NCBI GenBank assembly: GCA_050944015.1
Contig: JBMNQG010000006.1
Location: 1-64,000 of the forward strand
DNA: 64,000 nucleotides
Direction of reading: 5' to 3'
Origin: DUOX01 sp050944015
GTDB taxonomy: Bacteria; Bacillota; Clostridia; Oscillospirales; Oscillospiraceae
The position numbers and the translations under genes are program-made. Positions 50,954 through 59,543 of the stretch are shown piece after piece. Position 1 is the first letter of the stretch. Each line of letters begins with the position of its first letter. The notes under the pieces were generated by a model. The model saw nothing but the letters and a program-made list of their open reading frames with translations. It was not told the DNA's origin and searched no databases.

Positions 50954-51667
50954 TTACAGGCCGAAGTAGGCCTTTTTGATTTCTTCCTCGCCCAGTTCCT
51001 TTGAGAGGCCGGAAAGGACGACCCTGCCTTTAAGCATTACGTGGGTGTATTCGGCGGTGCGTATGGCCCTGTTGGTGTCCTGCTCCACCAGCACCACGGT
51101 GGTGCCTCCGGCATTAATTTCCTTGATTCGGGCGTAAATGTCCTTGATGATAGTGGGAGCCAGACCCAGGGAGATTTCATCAAAGAGTATCAACTCGGGC
51201 TGCGCCATCAGGGCGCGGCCGATGGCCACCATCTGGCGCTGTCCTCCGGACAGGCAGCCGGAAGACAGGTGGCGCTTTTCTTTCAGAACGGGAAACAGCT
51301 GATAGACATGGTCCAGGGACTCCTTCATCCTGGCGCGGGTGTGCTTGGGATAGCTGCCCATGATAAGGTTGTCCTCAACAGACATGCGCACAAAGCAGCG
51401 GCTGCCCTGAGGCACCAGGGACAGGCCCCGGAGCACCAGCTTTTCAGCGGGCATGCCGGTGACGTCCTCGCCTTTGAAGTAGACCTTTCCGGCGCTGGGC
51501 TTGTGAATGCCGGCAATCGTGTCCATAAGGGTGGACTTTCCTGCGCCATTGGCCCCGATAACGGAAACTATCTTCCCTTTGGGAACGTCCAGCGTGGCGG
51601 ATTCCACTGCCAGGAAGTCACCGTATTTGGCCTGCAGGCCTTCCACTTTAAGAATGGGCTCACTCAT
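50954..51667 (-). CDS. livF: ABC ATPase LivF
   Basis: 237-residue ATPase with Walker A GANGAGKST, Q-loop, signature LSGGQRQM and Walker B LILFDEISLGLAP, all in order. Typical LivF length. It overlaps livG by 8 bases. Confidence 0.95.
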   Translation of the reverse strand: MSEPILKVEGLQAKYGDFLAVESATLDVPKGKIVSVIGANGAGKSTLMDTIAGIHKPSAGKVYFKGEDVTGMPAEKLVLRGLSLVPQGSRCFVRMSVEDNLIMGSYPKHTRARMKESLDHVYQLFPVLKEKRHLSSGCLSGGQRQMVAIGRALMAQPELILFDEISLGLAPTIIKDIYARIKEINAGGTTVVLVEQDTNRAIRTAEYTHVMLKGRVVLSGLSKELGEEEIKKAYFGL

Positions 51668-52388
51668 CTTCCGGCACCCCCAGATAGACCTCTTCCACCA
51701 GCTTTGAGTTCATGACTTCCAGCGGCTTGCCCACCAGCAGGTTGTGGCCTTCGGCCATGCACATAAGCGTATCGGTGGAATTGACCATGGTTTCGATAAC
51801 GTGTTCAATCCAAATGATAGTGTAATCGGCGGCTTTCAAATTAGCCACCATCTTCATAACGTCTTTTACCTCCGCCTCGGTAAGGCCGGCAGCCACCTCG
51901 TCCAGCAGCAGCAGCCTGGGCTCGGTGCCCAAAGCTCGGGCAATCTCCAGACGCTTGCGGTCCAGCAGGGTCAGCTCGCCCGCCCGGACCTCGCGTTTGT
52001 TGTACAAATCGGTGAGTTTCAGGGCTTCCAGTGCCACCCGGCGGCCATCTTTCTCGCTGTGGCCGGCACCGTGGACGGCGGCCACCAGCACGTTTTCAAA
52101 AACGCTCATTCCTTCAAAGGGCCGGGGCACCTGGTATGTGCGCCCAATGCCCAGACGGCAGCGAGCGTTCGCCGCCATTTTCGTTATATTGTGACCGTCG
52201 AAAAATATCTCGCCCTTGGTAGGAATTATGAGGCCTATGAGGGCGTTGAACATTGTAGTCTTGCCGCATCCATTGGGGCCTATGACGCCGAAAACCTCGC
52301 CGTCCTGGACCTCAAAGGACAGGTCGTTCAAAATTTGAATACGGCCGTAGCCGGCATTAACACTGTTAAAAACAAGTTTTGTTCCCAT
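51660..52388 (-). CDS. livG: ABC ATPase LivG
   Basis: 242-residue ATPase with Walker A GPNGCGKTT, the LivG-specific insert (GRTYQVPRPFEGMSVFENV), signature LTLLDRKRLEIA and Walker B LLLLDEVAAGL. The signature's LSGGQ is replaced by LTLLD, normal for LivG-like proteins. Start ATG 52388 follows GGGGAGGG. Confidence 0.95.
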   Translation of the reverse strand: MGTKLVFNSVNAGYGRIQILNDLSFEVQDGEVFGVIGPNGCGKTTMFNALIGLIIPTKGEIFFDGHNITKMAANARCRLGIGRTYQVPRPFEGMSVFENVLVAAVHGAGHSEKDGRRVALEALKLTDLYNKREVRAGELTLLDRKRLEIARALGTEPRLLLLDEVAAGLTEAEVKDVMKMVANLKAADYTIIWIEHVIETMVNSTDTLMCMAEGHNLLVGKPLEVMNSKLVEEVYLGVPEDE

Positions 52389-52415
52389 GTTTCCCTCCCC
52401 TTGAGGAACATATCA

Positions 52416-52441
52416 GGCGGGGGGCTAGAGGCTCCCCCGCC
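52416..52441 (-). other. GC-rich hairpin between livK and livG
   Basis: GGCGGGGG (52416-52423) pairs with CCCCCGCC (52434-52441), no T-run. It probably stabilises the upstream binding-protein mRNA or lowers read-through into livG (inference). Confidence 0.5.
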
Positions 52442-52481
52442 CGATACATGAAGAATAGATTAATTGCGAACAGGTTCAGAT

Positions 52482-53777
52482 TTACCGCTGGGTTGCGTTG
52501 CCAGGCACATACTCTCCGGTAGTGGGCACCTCGGGGTAAACGGAGTTGTCGATGATTATCAGAGTCAGCTTGCCGTCAACCATCTGCCACTGGCCGCCGC
52601 TTATGACTGTATCACCGTAGGTCAGGCCGCCCATCTGCTTGTCGTACTTAATGGGGCCGACGATAGTAGTGGTGTCCATCTTGCTCAGAGCGTCGCGGAC
52701 AGCTTCCTTGTCGGTGGTGCCAGCATTAATGAAGGTCTGAACGGCGAGCTCCAGAGCGGCATAGCCGTATCCGGCGGGCTGAGGCATGGCGCGGCCGCCG
52801 TTATCCTTGGAATACTTCTCGCCCAGTTCGGCGCAGGTAACTCCGGTGAGATCGGAAGTATAGGGGTTGGTGGGAGCCCACCAGACCTCGGTCATGATTC
52901 CCTCGGCCTTGTCGCCCAGAGCGGCAACGTCGCCCTCAAGCAGGCAGCACTTACCCATGGTTACGCAGCCCACCTCAACGCCGGCGGCTATCAACTGGTT
53001 AAACAGGTTGGCGAAATCCGGCGGAATGTTGGTTCCGGCCAGGATGTCAATGTTCTCTGACTTGAACTTGTTGACGATATTGGTAAAGTCCGTGGTGCCG
53101 GAAGGATACTGGCCGGGATCAACCAGCGTGTAGCCGTCTTCCACTATTTTCTGAGTGAAAATGTTGTACCAGGCAGTGCCGTCAGCATCGTTTGCAAAGG
53201 CAATTCCTATCTTTGCCCCTGAGCCGGGCGCATAGCCGGCTATGGTCCACAGGGCTTTGTACTGCTCATAGACCTTCTCAATGGTCCAGAAGGCGTGGTA
53301 AGTCCACTCGTACTTGTCGGCAGCGCCGGCAACGGCGTTAACCGGAGCCTGAATGGCCACGCAGGGCACGCCGTAGCGCTCTGCCTGAGCGGACACGGGA
53401 ATTACGGTTTCGGGAGTCTGAATTGCGATAATCAGGTCTATCTTGTCTTCCTCGCAGAGCTTTTGTGCCATCTCGGTGCATACGGTGGTGTCGGACTGAG
53501 AGTCGTACACGATTACTTCGATGTTCTTCTTGGTGCCGTCAACCTCAATGCCGCCGATGCTCTTTACATAGTTTTCAATCTCGGAGACCAGCCAGTCAAC
53601 GCCTTCGCCGTTTCCAGCCAGGGGGCCGGTGGTGGGGTTCACATAGCCGACCTTGATTGTGTCGCCTGTGGAAGGCTTGCCGCCGTCCTTATCGCCGCCC
53701 TTGCCGGCGCAGCCTGTCAGCAGGCCCAGACACAATACGAAAACCAGTAACAGTGCAAGAATCCCCTTCTTCTTCAT
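52482..53777 (-). CDS. livK: LivK-type substrate-binding lipoprotein
   Basis: 431-residue extracellular binding protein of the leucine/isoleucine/valine family (Peripla_BP_6). Signal MKKKGILALLLVFVLCLGLL with lipobox TGCAG, then GYVNPTTGPLAGNGEGVDWLV and CVAIQAPVN type strands. The real ATG 53777 has AAAGGAG; a longer frame upstream is leader sequence with direct repeats. Its promoter carries 11-base phased repeats (53887-53916). The paralogue at 56062-57333 shares many segments (for example a PITGPLSSFGKG-type start). Confidence 0.93.
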   Translation of the reverse strand: MKKKGILALLLVFVLCLGLLTGCAGKGGDKDGGKPSTGDTIKVGYVNPTTGPLAGNGEGVDWLVSEIENYVKSIGGIEVDGTKKNIEVIVYDSQSDTTVCTEMAQKLCEEDKIDLIIAIQTPETVIPVSAQAERYGVPCVAIQAPVNAVAGAADKYEWTYHAFWTIEKVYEQYKALWTIAGYAPGSGAKIGIAFANDADGTAWYNIFTQKIVEDGYTLVDPGQYPSGTTDFTNIVNKFKSENIDILAGTNIPPDFANLFNQLIAAGVEVGCVTMGKCCLLEGDVAALGDKAEGIMTEVWWAPTNPYTSDLTGVTCAELGEKYSKDNGGRAMPQPAGYGYAALELAVQTFINAGTTDKEAVRDALSKMDTTTIVGPIKYDKQMGGLTYGDTVISGGQWQMVDGKLTLIIIDNSVYPEVPTTGEYVPGNATQR

Positions 53778-53797
53778 TATTGTTGCTCCTTTCATAA

Positions 53798-53843
53798 TAT
53801 TGTTTTGCCCGTAATGTTTTGCGACCAATAAATAATGTTTTGC
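53798..53843 (-). repeat. Three GTTTTGC repeats in the livK leader
   Basis: On the plus strand TATTGTTTTGC (53798), TAATGTTTTGC (53812) and TAATGTTTTGC (53833) lie at steps of 14 and 21. They lie in the livK 5' leader between the -10 and the start codon. Function unknown; a protein binding site or RNA feature is possible. Confidence 0.4.
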
Positions 53844-53872
53844 CACTTTGAAGTGTCTTATGTAGTAACAAA

Positions 53873-53916
53873 ATATTAACGTTTAAAACCTTAAAAAAAC
53901 CTTAAGGCAACCTTAA
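53873..53916 (-). promoter_or_regulatory. Promoter with three 11-bp-phased response-regulator repeats
   Basis: On the minus strand TTAAGGTT occurs three times, starting every 11 bases (53909-53916, 53898-53905, 53887-53894). The -10 TAATAT follows 8 bases later (53873-53878), so the repeats replace a -35. This is the layout of OmpR/PhoB-class activated promoters. Confidence 0.65.
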
Positions 53917-53997
53917 TTATTCTTTAAACTTGGCAACAACCATAGTTTGACATCTTTTCTTCCTGCTTATTTTGTGAGAAACCGCCAAAAAACAAGA

Positions 53998-54021
53998 AGA
54001 GGACGCAGAAAGGCGTCCTCT
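53998..54021 (-). terminator. Terminator of the histidine kinase operon
   Basis: AGAGGACGC (53998-54006) pairs with GCGTCCTCT (54013-54021); on the minus strand it ends in TTCTTGTTTTTT. Confidence 0.75.
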
Positions 54022-54046
54022 AACTTCATCTTTTCTTGTTGCTTTT

Positions 54047-55348
54047 TTACTTTCGCGGTTTGAGGGGCAGGGCGACGGTAAAGACGATGCCCTTGGGATG
54101 GTTGTGCTCGGCCGAGATTTTTCCCCCGTGGCGCTGTGCGATAAGACTGGCAATGAACAGTCCCAGCCCGCTTCCGTCCGACTTGGCCCGCTGCCTCTCC
54201 TCCCGGTAGAAACGGGTGAAGATTTTGCCCATGGCCTCGTCGGTGATACCCACGCCCGAGTCCGACACGGATATGACCACCTCGTCTTCAGTGCTCCACA
54301 TCCGCAACCGGATGAGGTCGCCCGCCTCGGTGTATTTCAGCGCGTTCTCAAACAGGATGGCCAGCAGCTCCGTAACCAGCTGGCGGTCAATGGTTGCCTT
54401 CAGGCCAGGCTGGATGTGGTAATCCAGCACCTTATTTGCCTCCTCCGCCTGGTAGCAGAAGGGCTCGATAAAGTCGCTCACCAGTTCTTCCATGTTCACG
54501 GTCTCATAGCGCAGCCGCATCTCGGAGGCCTGAAGCTGCACCATCTCCAGCAGGTTGGAGGTCATCTTGCGCAGGCGGCTGGTTTCCATCAGAGAGTTCA
54601 TTATAAGGTCGCTGCGCTCTATAATCTTCGCGCCCGGCGTCTCCAGCAGCATTTCCAGGGAGTTGTGTATGACGGCCAGGGGCGAGCGTATCTCGTGGGA
54701 GGCGTAACTGATAAACTCATCCTGCTTCTCCCAGGCCTCAATGACGCCCTGAACCAGGGACTTGCTCAAATACCACCCCGCCACCAGCACCAGCAGCAGG
54801 GCGCCGGCGGTACACAGAAGCAGTACCCGCAGGATAATCTGCAGGGAAACCTCTATGTCCGTGGAGTCGGTGGCCATCTGAAGGTAGTACAGCCGCCCGT
54901 CGGAAGCAGTCACCGGCATGGTGAAGGTGCGGTAATAGAGCACGCTGTTGTTCCGCTGCGCCTTTTCCGTGCTTATTCTACCCGCGTTTTTCGGTGAAAA
55001 GTTGATGTTCAGCATGTAGTCGAAGGAAATAAGGTAGTCGGAGTTGAGAATCGCCCCCGACTGATTGCGCAGCAAAAGAAATATTCGGTAGGATATTACG
55101 TAGCTCTTCTTGCTGTTGTTGTAATAGATTATGTTCCGGCCTTTAAGGAAATTATCCAGCGCCCCGTCGACATTGGCTTTTATATGGGCCTCGGCGTCGG
55201 CGATTTGCCCGTCTATCTCTTCATAGAGGGCGTTTTCCGCCGCAGCGTAGACAATTAAGTCGAAGCTGCCCAGCAGCAGCAGGAACACCGCAAACAGTAT
55301 GCCCATATATTTAAATCGGCGTTTAAGCAAAAAATTCTTTCTATCCAT
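54047..55348 (-). CDS. Sensor histidine kinase
   Basis: 433-residue membrane kinase: two membrane segments (about 16-34 and 170-190) flanking an extracellular sensor domain of about 135 residues of no recognised fold, then the HisKA domain with the H-box ISYASHEIRSPLAVIHNSLEML and an HATPase with N box (LLAILFENALKYTEAGD), G1 (VSDSGVGI) and F/G2 (GSGLGLFIASLIAQ). Its start overlaps the response regulator stop by 8 bases. It phosphorylates the regulator encoded at 55341-56032 (inference). Confidence 0.93.
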   Translation of the reverse strand: MDRKNFLLKRRFKYMGILFAVFLLLLGSFDLIVYAAAENALYEEIDGQIADAEAHIKANVDGALDNFLKGRNIIYYNNSKKSYVISYRIFLLLRNQSGAILNSDYLISFDYMLNINFSPKNAGRISTEKAQRNNSVLYYRTFTMPVTASDGRLYYLQMATDSTDIEVSLQIILRVLLLCTAGALLLVLVAGWYLSKSLVQGVIEAWEKQDEFISYASHEIRSPLAVIHNSLEMLLETPGAKIIERSDLIMNSLMETSRLRKMTSNLLEMVQLQASEMRLRYETVNMEELVSDFIEPFCYQAEEANKVLDYHIQPGLKATIDRQLVTELLAILFENALKYTEAGDLIRLRMWSTEDEVVISVSDSGVGITDEAMGKIFTRFYREERQRAKSDGSGLGLFIASLIAQRHGGKISAEHNHPKGIVFTVALPLKPRK

Positions 55349-56032
55349 AGAGCTCGGCGTCGTCGGTGAGTATATATCCTATGCCTCTTACGGTTTTAAG
55401 GTACTTTTCATAGTCGAACTGCCGCAGGACCTTTCGAATCTGGCTGGCGTAAACCTCCACAACGGAAAAACGGTGCTGGAATAATAGCCCCAAATCCGCT
55501 GGAACAAACGCTCCTTGGGCACAATAACGTTTTTGTTTTCCACCAAATACAGAAGAAAGTCAAACTGCTTGCCGTTTAGGTCCAGTTTTTTGTCGCCTAT
55601 GCGGGCAGTGCGCGTGTTGGTGCACATGGAAAGGTCCAGAAAAGTATGCGCGTTGTCCTGGTTGGCGTCCTCCCGGCGGGTTCGGCGCACCAGCGCATCC
55701 AGGCGGGCCTGGAGCACGTCCAAATCAAAGGGCTTTGAAAGATAGTCGTCCGCCCCGGCCCTAAGGCCGCGCACCTGATCGGAGGCCTGGCCAAGAGCGG
55801 TGAGCATAAGAACGGGGGTGGTGTTGCCGGCTAACCGCATTTGCTCCAACACCTCAAAACCGTTGAGCTTCGGCATCATCACGTCCAATACGACCACGTC
55901 GTAATTTTCCTTGAAGAGGCGGGACAGCCCTTCCTCTCCGTCAAAGGCCTGGCTCATTTCAAACTTGTGCTTGAGGCTTTCGCATATGTTGTTGGAGAGG
56001 ATTTTATCGTCCTCTATTATCAGTGCTTTCAT
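55341..56032 (-). pseudogene. OmpR/PhoB-type response regulator, frameshifted
   Basis: Receiver domain (residues 1-120 with DD at 8-9, D51 in VVLDVMMPK, T/K at 80-102) and the start of the winged helix are in frame from ATG 56032 (AAAGGAGG upstream). Near 55466-55470 a run of five T's (minus strand) breaks the frame: the printed frame ends early with a non-family tail (…FPLWRFTPARFERSC), whereas adding one base restores VVEVYASQIRKVLR…TVRGIGYIL, the canonical wing helix and TVRGxGY end. Restored, the gene would end at 55341 and overlap the kinase ATG. The defect may be a real mutation, a phase switch in a homopolymer, or a sequencing error. Confidence 0.75.
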
Positions 56033-56061
56033 GGCTTCCTCCTTTCTGTCAGAATAACCGG

Positions 56062-57333
56062 TTAAGCTTCTGGAAGCAGGATTATATCCGCCGTCACTTC
56101 AATATCGGGTAACAGATAGTTGCCGACGATTTCCTGCCTGAAAGTTCCGTCCGGGTTCATTATCCATTGCCCCGTCACGCAGGGCATAATTGAAACATGG
56201 TCGCTGTTGAAGGCCACATGGCCCACTATGGTGTCCAAAGCCGTCTCCGCAGCGGCTTTGTTTATCGCGTCGAGATCCAGGGAGCCTGCCCGGCGTAGAA
56301 TGTCGTACAGTATCTCCACATTGGCGTGCTTGTAGCCCACAGTGGGGGGAACCACTGAAACCTCCGGGTCAAAATTTGTTCGGTAGTCTTCCGCCAACTG
56401 GGCGCAGTTCCAGCCGTTAATGGAGGACTTATAGGGGAAGTTTTCAGTCCACCACACTTCGGTAATCAGGCCGTGGGCTATCTCGCCCAGGTTTTTCACG
56501 TCGGAAGAAAACAGGCAGGCCTTGGCCACGGTGCACATCTTTGGCCTGTAGTCGCTGGCCGTGCACTCTCTCCAGAACACGGCGAAGTCCACGGGGTTCA
56601 TAACGCCCAGGATAATGTCGCACTGCGCCCGGGCGAAGGTATCCACAAATTCAGAATAGCTGTCCATGCCGATCTGGTAGCTGCCGGGATCCACGATGGT
56701 GTATCCCTTAGTGGAGGCAAAGTGGTGAATGAAAGTGGAAATTTCCACTCCTTCGCTGTCGTTGGCGGTGAGAAGGCCGATAGTCTTGTTGCTCTCAATA
56801 CTCTCCCAGGCCTCAAGGAAGCACAGCATCTCGCGCTCGTTATCGAAAAAAGTATGCCAGGAATTCTGATACGGCCCGCCTATAATCCAGGCGGAGGCGG
56901 GGGCGTCCACCGAGATGCAGGCTATGCCGGCTCTTTCGCAGGCGGCGGATACGGGACATACGGTGTCGGCGGTGTTGGAGACAATCATAATATCAATGCC
57001 GGAACGGATAAGGTCCCTGGCAGCGGCGGCAGCCCTCTGGACGTTGGAGCGGGAGTCCACGTATACCAATTGCAGCTTGCAGCGCTTCCCGTCGAGAATT
57101 ACGCCGCCCTGGGCGTTGATGGCGTCAATGGCGGTCTGCTCCACATAGGGCGTCCCCTTCCCAAAAGAGGACAGGGGCCCGGTGATAGGCACCACCCGGC
57201 CAACGGTTACCACGTCGTCAAAAATCCAGTTGCCGTTTTCGTCCAATCCTGATGGAGAGAGCTCGGGTTCATTTCGGGCGCAGGCGGCCATCAGCGCCAG
57301 ACACAGCACCAGCAAGAGGAACCTCGGTCTCAA
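56062..57333 (-). CDS. LivK-like binding lipoprotein of the signalling operon
   Basis: 423-residue extracellular binding protein homologous to the LivK at 52482-53777 (GRVVPITGPLSSFGKG, VCPVSAACERAGIACISVDAP). Lipoprotein signal with lipobox MAACA near residue 17. Start is TTG 57333 after GGGAGG. It is the first gene of an operon with the response regulator and kinase, not with a permease, so it probably senses the ligand and signals through the kinase rather than transporting (inference). Confidence 0.9.
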   Translation of the reverse strand: MRPRFLLLVLCLALMAACARNEPELSPSGLDENGNWIFDDVVTVGRVVPITGPLSSFGKGTPYVEQTAIDAINAQGGVILDGKRCKLQLVYVDSRSNVQRAAAAARDLIRSGIDIMIVSNTADTVCPVSAACERAGIACISVDAPASAWIIGGPYQNSWHTFFDNEREMLCFLEAWESIESNKTIGLLTANDSEGVEISTFIHHFASTKGYTIVDPGSYQIGMDSYSEFVDTFARAQCDIILGVMNPVDFAVFWRECTASDYRPKMCTVAKACLFSSDVKNLGEIAHGLITEVWWTENFPYKSSINGWNCAQLAEDYRTNFDPEVSVVPPTVGYKHANVEILYDILRRAGSLDLDAINKAAAETALDTIVGHVAFNSDHVSIMPCVTGQWIMNPDGTFRQEIVGNYLLPDIEVTADIILLPEA

Positions 57334-57364
57334 TTAATTACCTCCCGTCATCAGAATTTAGCTT

Positions 57365-57393
57365 ATATTATATGACAGAAAAACGTTTTGCAA
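57365..57393 (-). promoter_or_regulatory. Promoter of the three-component operon
   Basis: On the minus strand TTGCAA (57388-57393), 17 bases, TAATAT (57365-57370), 32 bases before the TTG start. Confidence 0.65.
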
Positions 57394-57450
57394 TATGCAA
57401 TAAATGGCATAAAAAATGCATGGCTTTTTGTGAAGTTTTTACAAAAAAGA

Positions 57451-57482
57451 CGCTGAAACGGTAAAAAACAGCCGTTTCAGCG
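57451..57482 (-). terminator. Terminator of the helical-protein gene
   Basis: CGCTGAAACGG (57451-57461) pairs with CCGTTTCAGCG (57472-57482), followed on the minus strand by TCTTTTTTG. Confidence 0.8.
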
Positions 57483-57505
57483 CTGTGTACAAAATGTTAT
57501 ATTAG

Positions 57506-58066
57506 TTATATACGGAATTGGCGGATGATACCGCGAGTCATGACGTCGGCCATCTGCAATGCCTGCGACTGGATAGAGTCATATTCTCTTATGCTTTCCC
57601 TGTATTGACCGGACAGGGTTAACACCGCTTCGTTTTCCGTCATGCGCAGGTGCTCGAACAGCAGGTTTCTCCAGGTGCGCTTATTCCAGAAGGGGTTGAT
57701 TGCGGAAAGGAAGTCTGCTATATCTTCGGCGTTGGCGTACCATCTCCTGCGCTCGCTTTCCACTTTTGCGGTGTCGCCCGCCTTTGCCGCGTTTACCAGC
57801 TCGGCTGCAATAAGCAGGTGGTCGGTCAAAAGCTGCCTGAATTGCGAGGAGGTCTGCCTGCCGTAAAGGGGTGCAAGTTCTCTGGCGAAATCTTCGGGAT
57901 TTTGCAGAAGCCTTTCGGTTACCGGCTGGAGATCGGGCAGGTCGAAAGCCGTACTGACGATAAAAAACCGGGTCCATAAAACGTGCTCAAACCATAAACG
58001 CCGAATCGTGTTTGATAACTGCAGTTGGCTGCATGTCAGCCCGTTGTTTGTAAAACTATTAAACAC
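57506..58066 (-). CDS. Small all-helical soluble protein of unknown function
   Basis: 186 residues, mostly helical (LRRLWFEHVLWTRFFIV, VTERLLQNPEDFARELAPLYG, LLTDHLLIAAELVNAAKAGDT, IREYDSIQSQALQMADVM). Proteins like this are frequent in Bacilli and Clostridia and are sometimes misnamed acetylglutamate kinase; no kinase motif is present. Start GTG 58066 follows GGGTGA. The gap 58067-58222 shows no gene. Confidence 0.8.
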   Translation of the reverse strand: MFNSFTNNGLTCSQLQLSNTIRRLWFEHVLWTRFFIVSTAFDLPDLQPVTERLLQNPEDFARELAPLYGRQTSSQFRQLLTDHLLIAAELVNAAKAGDTAKVESERRRWYANAEDIADFLSAINPFWNKRTWRNLLFEHLRMTENEAVLTLSGQYRESIREYDSIQSQALQMADVMTRGIIRQFRI

Positions 58067-58222
58067 TACGTTTCACCCTTATAAGTATTCTGGGGCTGAG
58101 GCTGATTTATTTCCATATTGCCCCAATATCATCATATGAAAAACCGTATGGATGTGATATTTGGGCAGCGCATTATTATTGAGATGAGTATTTGTGTATT
58201 GGAAGGAAAAAAGAGAAAAATA

Positions 58223-58255
58223 GCAAGGGCGCGGTTATTATAACCGTGCCCTTGC
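58223..58255 (-). terminator. Terminator of the HD-GYP operon
   Basis: GCAAGGGCGCGGTTA (58223-58237) pairs with TAACCGTGCCCTTGC (58241-58255), minus-strand tail TATTTTTC. Confidence 0.8.
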
Positions 58256-58295
58256 CATCCTGTGAACGATACAACAACACTAAGCTAGTGGATGG

Positions 58296-59543
58296 TTATT
58301 GATCATACAATGCTTTAAATTCCTCCTGATGCTGGATTAAAATATCAACAAGCCGAGGGTCGAAATGGGTACCTTTATTTGCGGCGATTATTTCCATGCT
58401 CTCTTCATGAGTGAAGGCTTCCTTGTAAACCCGCTTGGAGCGAAGCGCGTCGTACAAGTCGGAAAGAGCCATAATCCGGGCGGAAAGGGGGAATTCCTCG
58501 CCTTTAAGGCCCTTAGTATAACCGCTGCCGTCCCATTTTTCGTGATGGTACAGGGCAATATCCATGCCCATTCTTAAAAAATCATTTTTATCATATTGCT
58601 GTGCGACTTTGGAGAGAGTGTCGTAGCCGATCTGCACATGGGTTTTCATGACGGCAAATTCCTCTTCTGTGAGCTTGCCGGGCTTCAGCAGAATGCTGTC
58701 CGGTATGCCCACCTTGCCGATATCATGGAGGGGGCTGGCTTTATATAGTGTTTCTATAAAACTGTCGGTAATAATGTCCGCATATTCCGGGACCGACCGG
58801 GCTTTTTGGGCAAGCAGCCTGCAAAAGCCGGCAGTCCTTTCAATATGCGCGCCCGTATCGTCATCCCTTGATTCAGCAAGCTTTATCAGCGCGTAAATGG
58901 TCGCCATTTGGGAAGCGGAAATCTCATGAACCTTTTCTTTCACCAGTTGTTCAAGGTGCCTGCTGTATCTTTCAAGTTCGTCTTCGAACTTCTTCATCTC
59001 GGTGACGTCCTGAATCGTCCCGTAATAATGCGGGAGCGGGCTTCCGGGGTCGTACTTTGAATGAAATCTCAGGTGCACCCACTTAATCTTTCTGTTTTTT
59101 AGCAGCAGACGATACCTTGTCGTCCAGGGCTTTTGAGTGTCGAACATCATCCGGAACATAGCCCTCACTTGCTCCAGGTCCTCCGGGTGGACAAAAGAAA
59201 GAAACAGATCGAAAGACGCGGGTGTCGAACTGTCAATTTCCAGAATGTCGTACATCGATTTTGACCAAATCACTTCGCCTGAGGGAAAAATATCCCAGCG
59301 CCCCAGCAGGGCAATTTCCTGGGCTTCGGCAAGCACTTCGCGGCTGTGCATTAATTCGTTGTTGAGCTGCTCCAGGCGCTTTGTTATGGCGGAATAGTCC
59401 AGAATCAATTTTTTCAGCAATTCCGTCTGGTTGTGATAGTCAACCTCCCTCGCGAAGCTTTCCAGCGCGTAGGCCATTATTTCCTCATCCGAGTTTAGCC
59501 CTGTCGTTATAATATCCTGCAGTTGCAAATAATTGTTGTTCAT
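58296..59543 (-). CDS. PAS plus HD-GYP cyclic di-GMP phosphodiesterase
   Basis: 415 residues: an N-terminal helical/coiled region (1-80), a PAS domain with PAC tail (about 85-190), a coiled linker and an HD-GYP domain (about 205-400). The catalytic core HDIGKVGIPDSILLKPGKLTEEEF is canonical, including the second conserved segment of the HD-GYP family (residues near RIMALSDLYDALRSKR). It should hydrolyse cyclic di-GMP. It overlaps the MBL-fold gene by 4 bases (ATGA), so the two are co-translated. Confidence 0.93.
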   Translation of the reverse strand: MNNNYLQLQDIITTGLNSDEEIMAYALESFAREVDYHNQTELLKKLILDYSAITKRLEQLNNELMHSREVLAEAQEIALLGRWDIFPSGEVIWSKSMYDILEIDSSTPASFDLFLSFVHPEDLEQVRAMFRMMFDTQKPWTTRYRLLLKNRKIKWVHLRFHSKYDPGSPLPHYYGTIQDVTEMKKFEDELERYSRHLEQLVKEKVHEISASQMATIYALIKLAESRDDDTGAHIERTAGFCRLLAQKARSVPEYADIITDSFIETLYKASPLHDIGKVGIPDSILLKPGKLTEEEFAVMKTHVQIGYDTLSKVAQQYDKNDFLRMGMDIALYHHEKWDGSGYTKGLKGEEFPLSARIMALSDLYDALRSKRVYKEAFTHEESMEIIAANKGTHFDPRLVDILIQHQEEFKALYDQ

